A stretch of DNA of 6,753 bases from Coleofasciculus sp. S288 (lineage in GTDB: Bacteria > Cyanobacteriota > Cyanobacteriia > Cyanobacteriales > Coleofasciculaceae), in assembly GCA_020216575.1 (NCBI GenBank), contig JAIUYC010000212.1:1-6753 (forward strand), given 5' to 3'. Within the stretch, counting starts at the first letter, position 1; the number at the start of each line of letters is the position of its first letter. Positions 5,544-6,753 of this stretch are shown here, piece by piece. The notes below the pieces were generated by a model that had not been told where the DNA came from, did not search any database, and was given only the letters and a program-made list of their open reading frames with translations. Made by a program: the position numbers and the translations under genes.

Positions 5544-6504
5544 CACTCGGCGAGACATTCTGGCAGGCGCAGTCGTGGGACTTGCCCTAATTCCGGAAGC
5601 GATCGCATTTTCGATTATTGCTGGCGTCGATCCGAAAGTCGGGCTATACGCCTCATTTATTATTGCAGTCATGACGGCGTTTTTAGGAGGCAGACCGGGG
5701 TCAATTTCTGCTGCCACAGGAGCGATGGCTCTATTGATGATTGATTTAGTTAAAGATCATGGCTTGCAGTATCTACTCGCGGCAACCTTGTTAACAGGGG
5801 TCTTTCAAGTTCTGTTTGGGGTGCTAAAACTGGGACGCCAAATGAGATTTATTCCCAGGGCGGTGATGATTGGCTATATCAATGCATTGGCGGTGTTAAT
5901 TTTCCTCGCCCAGTTGCCTCAACTGACGAATGTGCCGCCGACTGTATATGGGTTGACTATCCTTTCCTTGGGGATTATTTACATTCTGCCTCGCTTTACC
6001 AAAGCAGTCCCCTCTCCCCTCGTAGCTTTAGCGGTGATGACGATAGCTGCGATCGCTCTGAAACTCGATGTTCCCACTGTCGGGGATATGGGAGAGTTAC
6101 CCACCACTCTACCCTTGTTTGCCCTGCCTCAAGTCCCGTTAAATCTAGAGACACTCAGGATTATCCTGCCCTATTCCTTAACTTTAGCGATCGTAGGTTT
6201 ATTAGCTTCGTTTCTAACCGCTTCACTGGTAGATGAACTCACCGATACCCCCAGTGATAAAAACCGAGAAGCCAAAGGACAAGGCATTGCCAATATCGTT
6301 ACTGCCTTCTTTGGTGGCATGGCGGGGTGTGGAATGATTGGGCAATCAGTGATTAATGTGCAGTCTGGCGGACGGGGGAGACTCTCAACCCTTGCGGCTG
6401 GAGTTTTCCTGCTAGTTGCGATTTTGTTTTTGAAAGATTGGGTGAAGCAAATGCCGATGGCAACTCTAGTCGCCGTGATGATTATGGCATCGATTGCCTG
6501 TTAA
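5506..6504 (+). pseudogene. SulP-family anion transporter, 3'-truncated
   Basis: SulP (SLC26-like) proteins are inner-membrane carriers of sulfate, bicarbonate or other anions, normally about 480-570 residues with 14 membrane spans and usually a C-terminal cytoplasmic STAS domain. Here residues 1-329 are clear SulP: '[20 protein letters not shown]' (17-36), '[12 protein letters not shown]' (40-51), repeated hydrophobic spans, and the loop '[19 protein letters not shown]' (253-271) followed by '[14 protein letters not shown]' (283-296). The frame stops right after 'VMIMASI', where relatives continue with further spans and STAS. The start is TTG at 5506, chosen for GAGG seven bases upstream (5495-5498), an in-frame stop just before (5494-5496) and agreement with family N-termini. 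The substrate is not predictable. The sequence after the stop belongs to another SulP gene, so this looks like a deletion fusion and the product is probably non-functional. Confidence 0.88.
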
Positions 6505-6753
6505 CGTGTCTCGTGTCTGACAGTCTCACTCGTACTGAACACAAGTCCAATAAAGAATTAATCGGTCAAGGTGTTGCTAATTTAATTACTGGCTTATGTG
6601 GTGGGATTGCGGGTTCTGGAGCGACAACAGCTACTGTCGTTAATATCCAAGCCGGTGGACGCACGGCATTATCGGGGATTAGCCGTGCTTTAGTTCTTTT
6701 AATCGTCGTGTTGTGGGCGGCTCCCTTAACGTCTGGTATTCCCCTTGCAGTCT
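6486..6753 (+). pseudogene. BicA-like SulP transporter fragment, 5' part missing, runs off the window
   Basis: In the frame starting GGC-ATC-GAT at 6486, which is shifted relative to the preceding SulP frame, the translation reads [59 protein letters not shown] and ends ...SGIPLAV at the window edge. This is the mid-to-late membrane domain of SulP proteins close to BicA, the Na+-dependent low-affinity bicarbonate transporter of cyanobacterial CO2 concentration: compare the 'SIDSLLTSLVAD', 'DKELIGQG' and 'VNIQAGGRT' types of BicA. The N-terminal half (about 230 residues) is absent. No start codon or ribosome site is present. It could only be made by a frameshift from the upstream SulP frame. 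Bicarbonate specificity is inferred from similarity only. Confidence 0.85.

Noticed and set aside
5481..5717. Minus-strand 78-codon frame
   Set aside because: It is antisense to the well-conserved SulP N-terminus.
6022..6034. GTAG followed by CTTTAGCGG inside the SulP gene, resembling the REP core
   Set aside because: The sequence lacks the left arm, forms no hairpin and encodes conserved SulP residues, so it is chance.

Overview
The window is almost certainly cyanobacterial. The octamer GCGATCGC (HIP1) occurs 12 times (first bases at 222, 525, 969, 1184, 1472, 1569, 3271, 3444, 4198, 4453, 5599 and 6049), against about 0.1 expected by chance. Heptameric short tandem repeats and small palindromic repeats fill the spacers, and the protein families fit. 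The genus cannot be named from this sequence.

Layout. Minus strand, 44-766: intact pdxJ (pyridoxine 5'-phosphate synthase), with a 5'-truncated DUF167/YggU-family remnant just upstream at 845-1009. Plus strand, 1329-1796: a DNA phosphorothioation (Dnd)-associated protein 4 homologue with no dnd partner in view. A 93-bp MITE-like element with a possible 4-bp target duplication sits directly at its stop codon. Minus strand, 2099-3117: a broken prfC (release factor 3), with the N-terminal GTPase part joined out of frame to the extreme C-terminus and roughly 200 codons missing. 3118-3689 is non-coding apart from a probable tyrosine-recombinase tail (3468-3587). Minus strand, 3690-4007: an unrecognised 105-residue protein. 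Minus strand, 4225-4845: an intact REP-associated tyrosine transposase (RAYT), flanked by two inverted GTAG-type REP palindromes. 4883-5505 is largely empty. Plus strand, 5506-6504: a SulP-family anion transporter cut off inside its membrane domain, followed directly at about 6487 by the middle of a second, BicA-like SulP gene in another frame that runs off the window.

Biology. This is not one operon. It is a patchwork of one housekeeping gene (pdxJ), one accessory gene tied to DNA modification, a single-gene mobile element with its own REP ends, and at least four broken genes or fragments. The best candidate for an interesting system is the RAYT with its REP pair at 4211-4882: both ends share a GTAG-containing heptamer and a ten-base palindrome core, and the stem bases differ in a compensatory way. 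The abrupt out-of-frame junctions in prfC and in the SulP pair point either to deletion-driven gene decay or to mis-assembly. Read mapping across about 2349 and about 6490 would separate the two.
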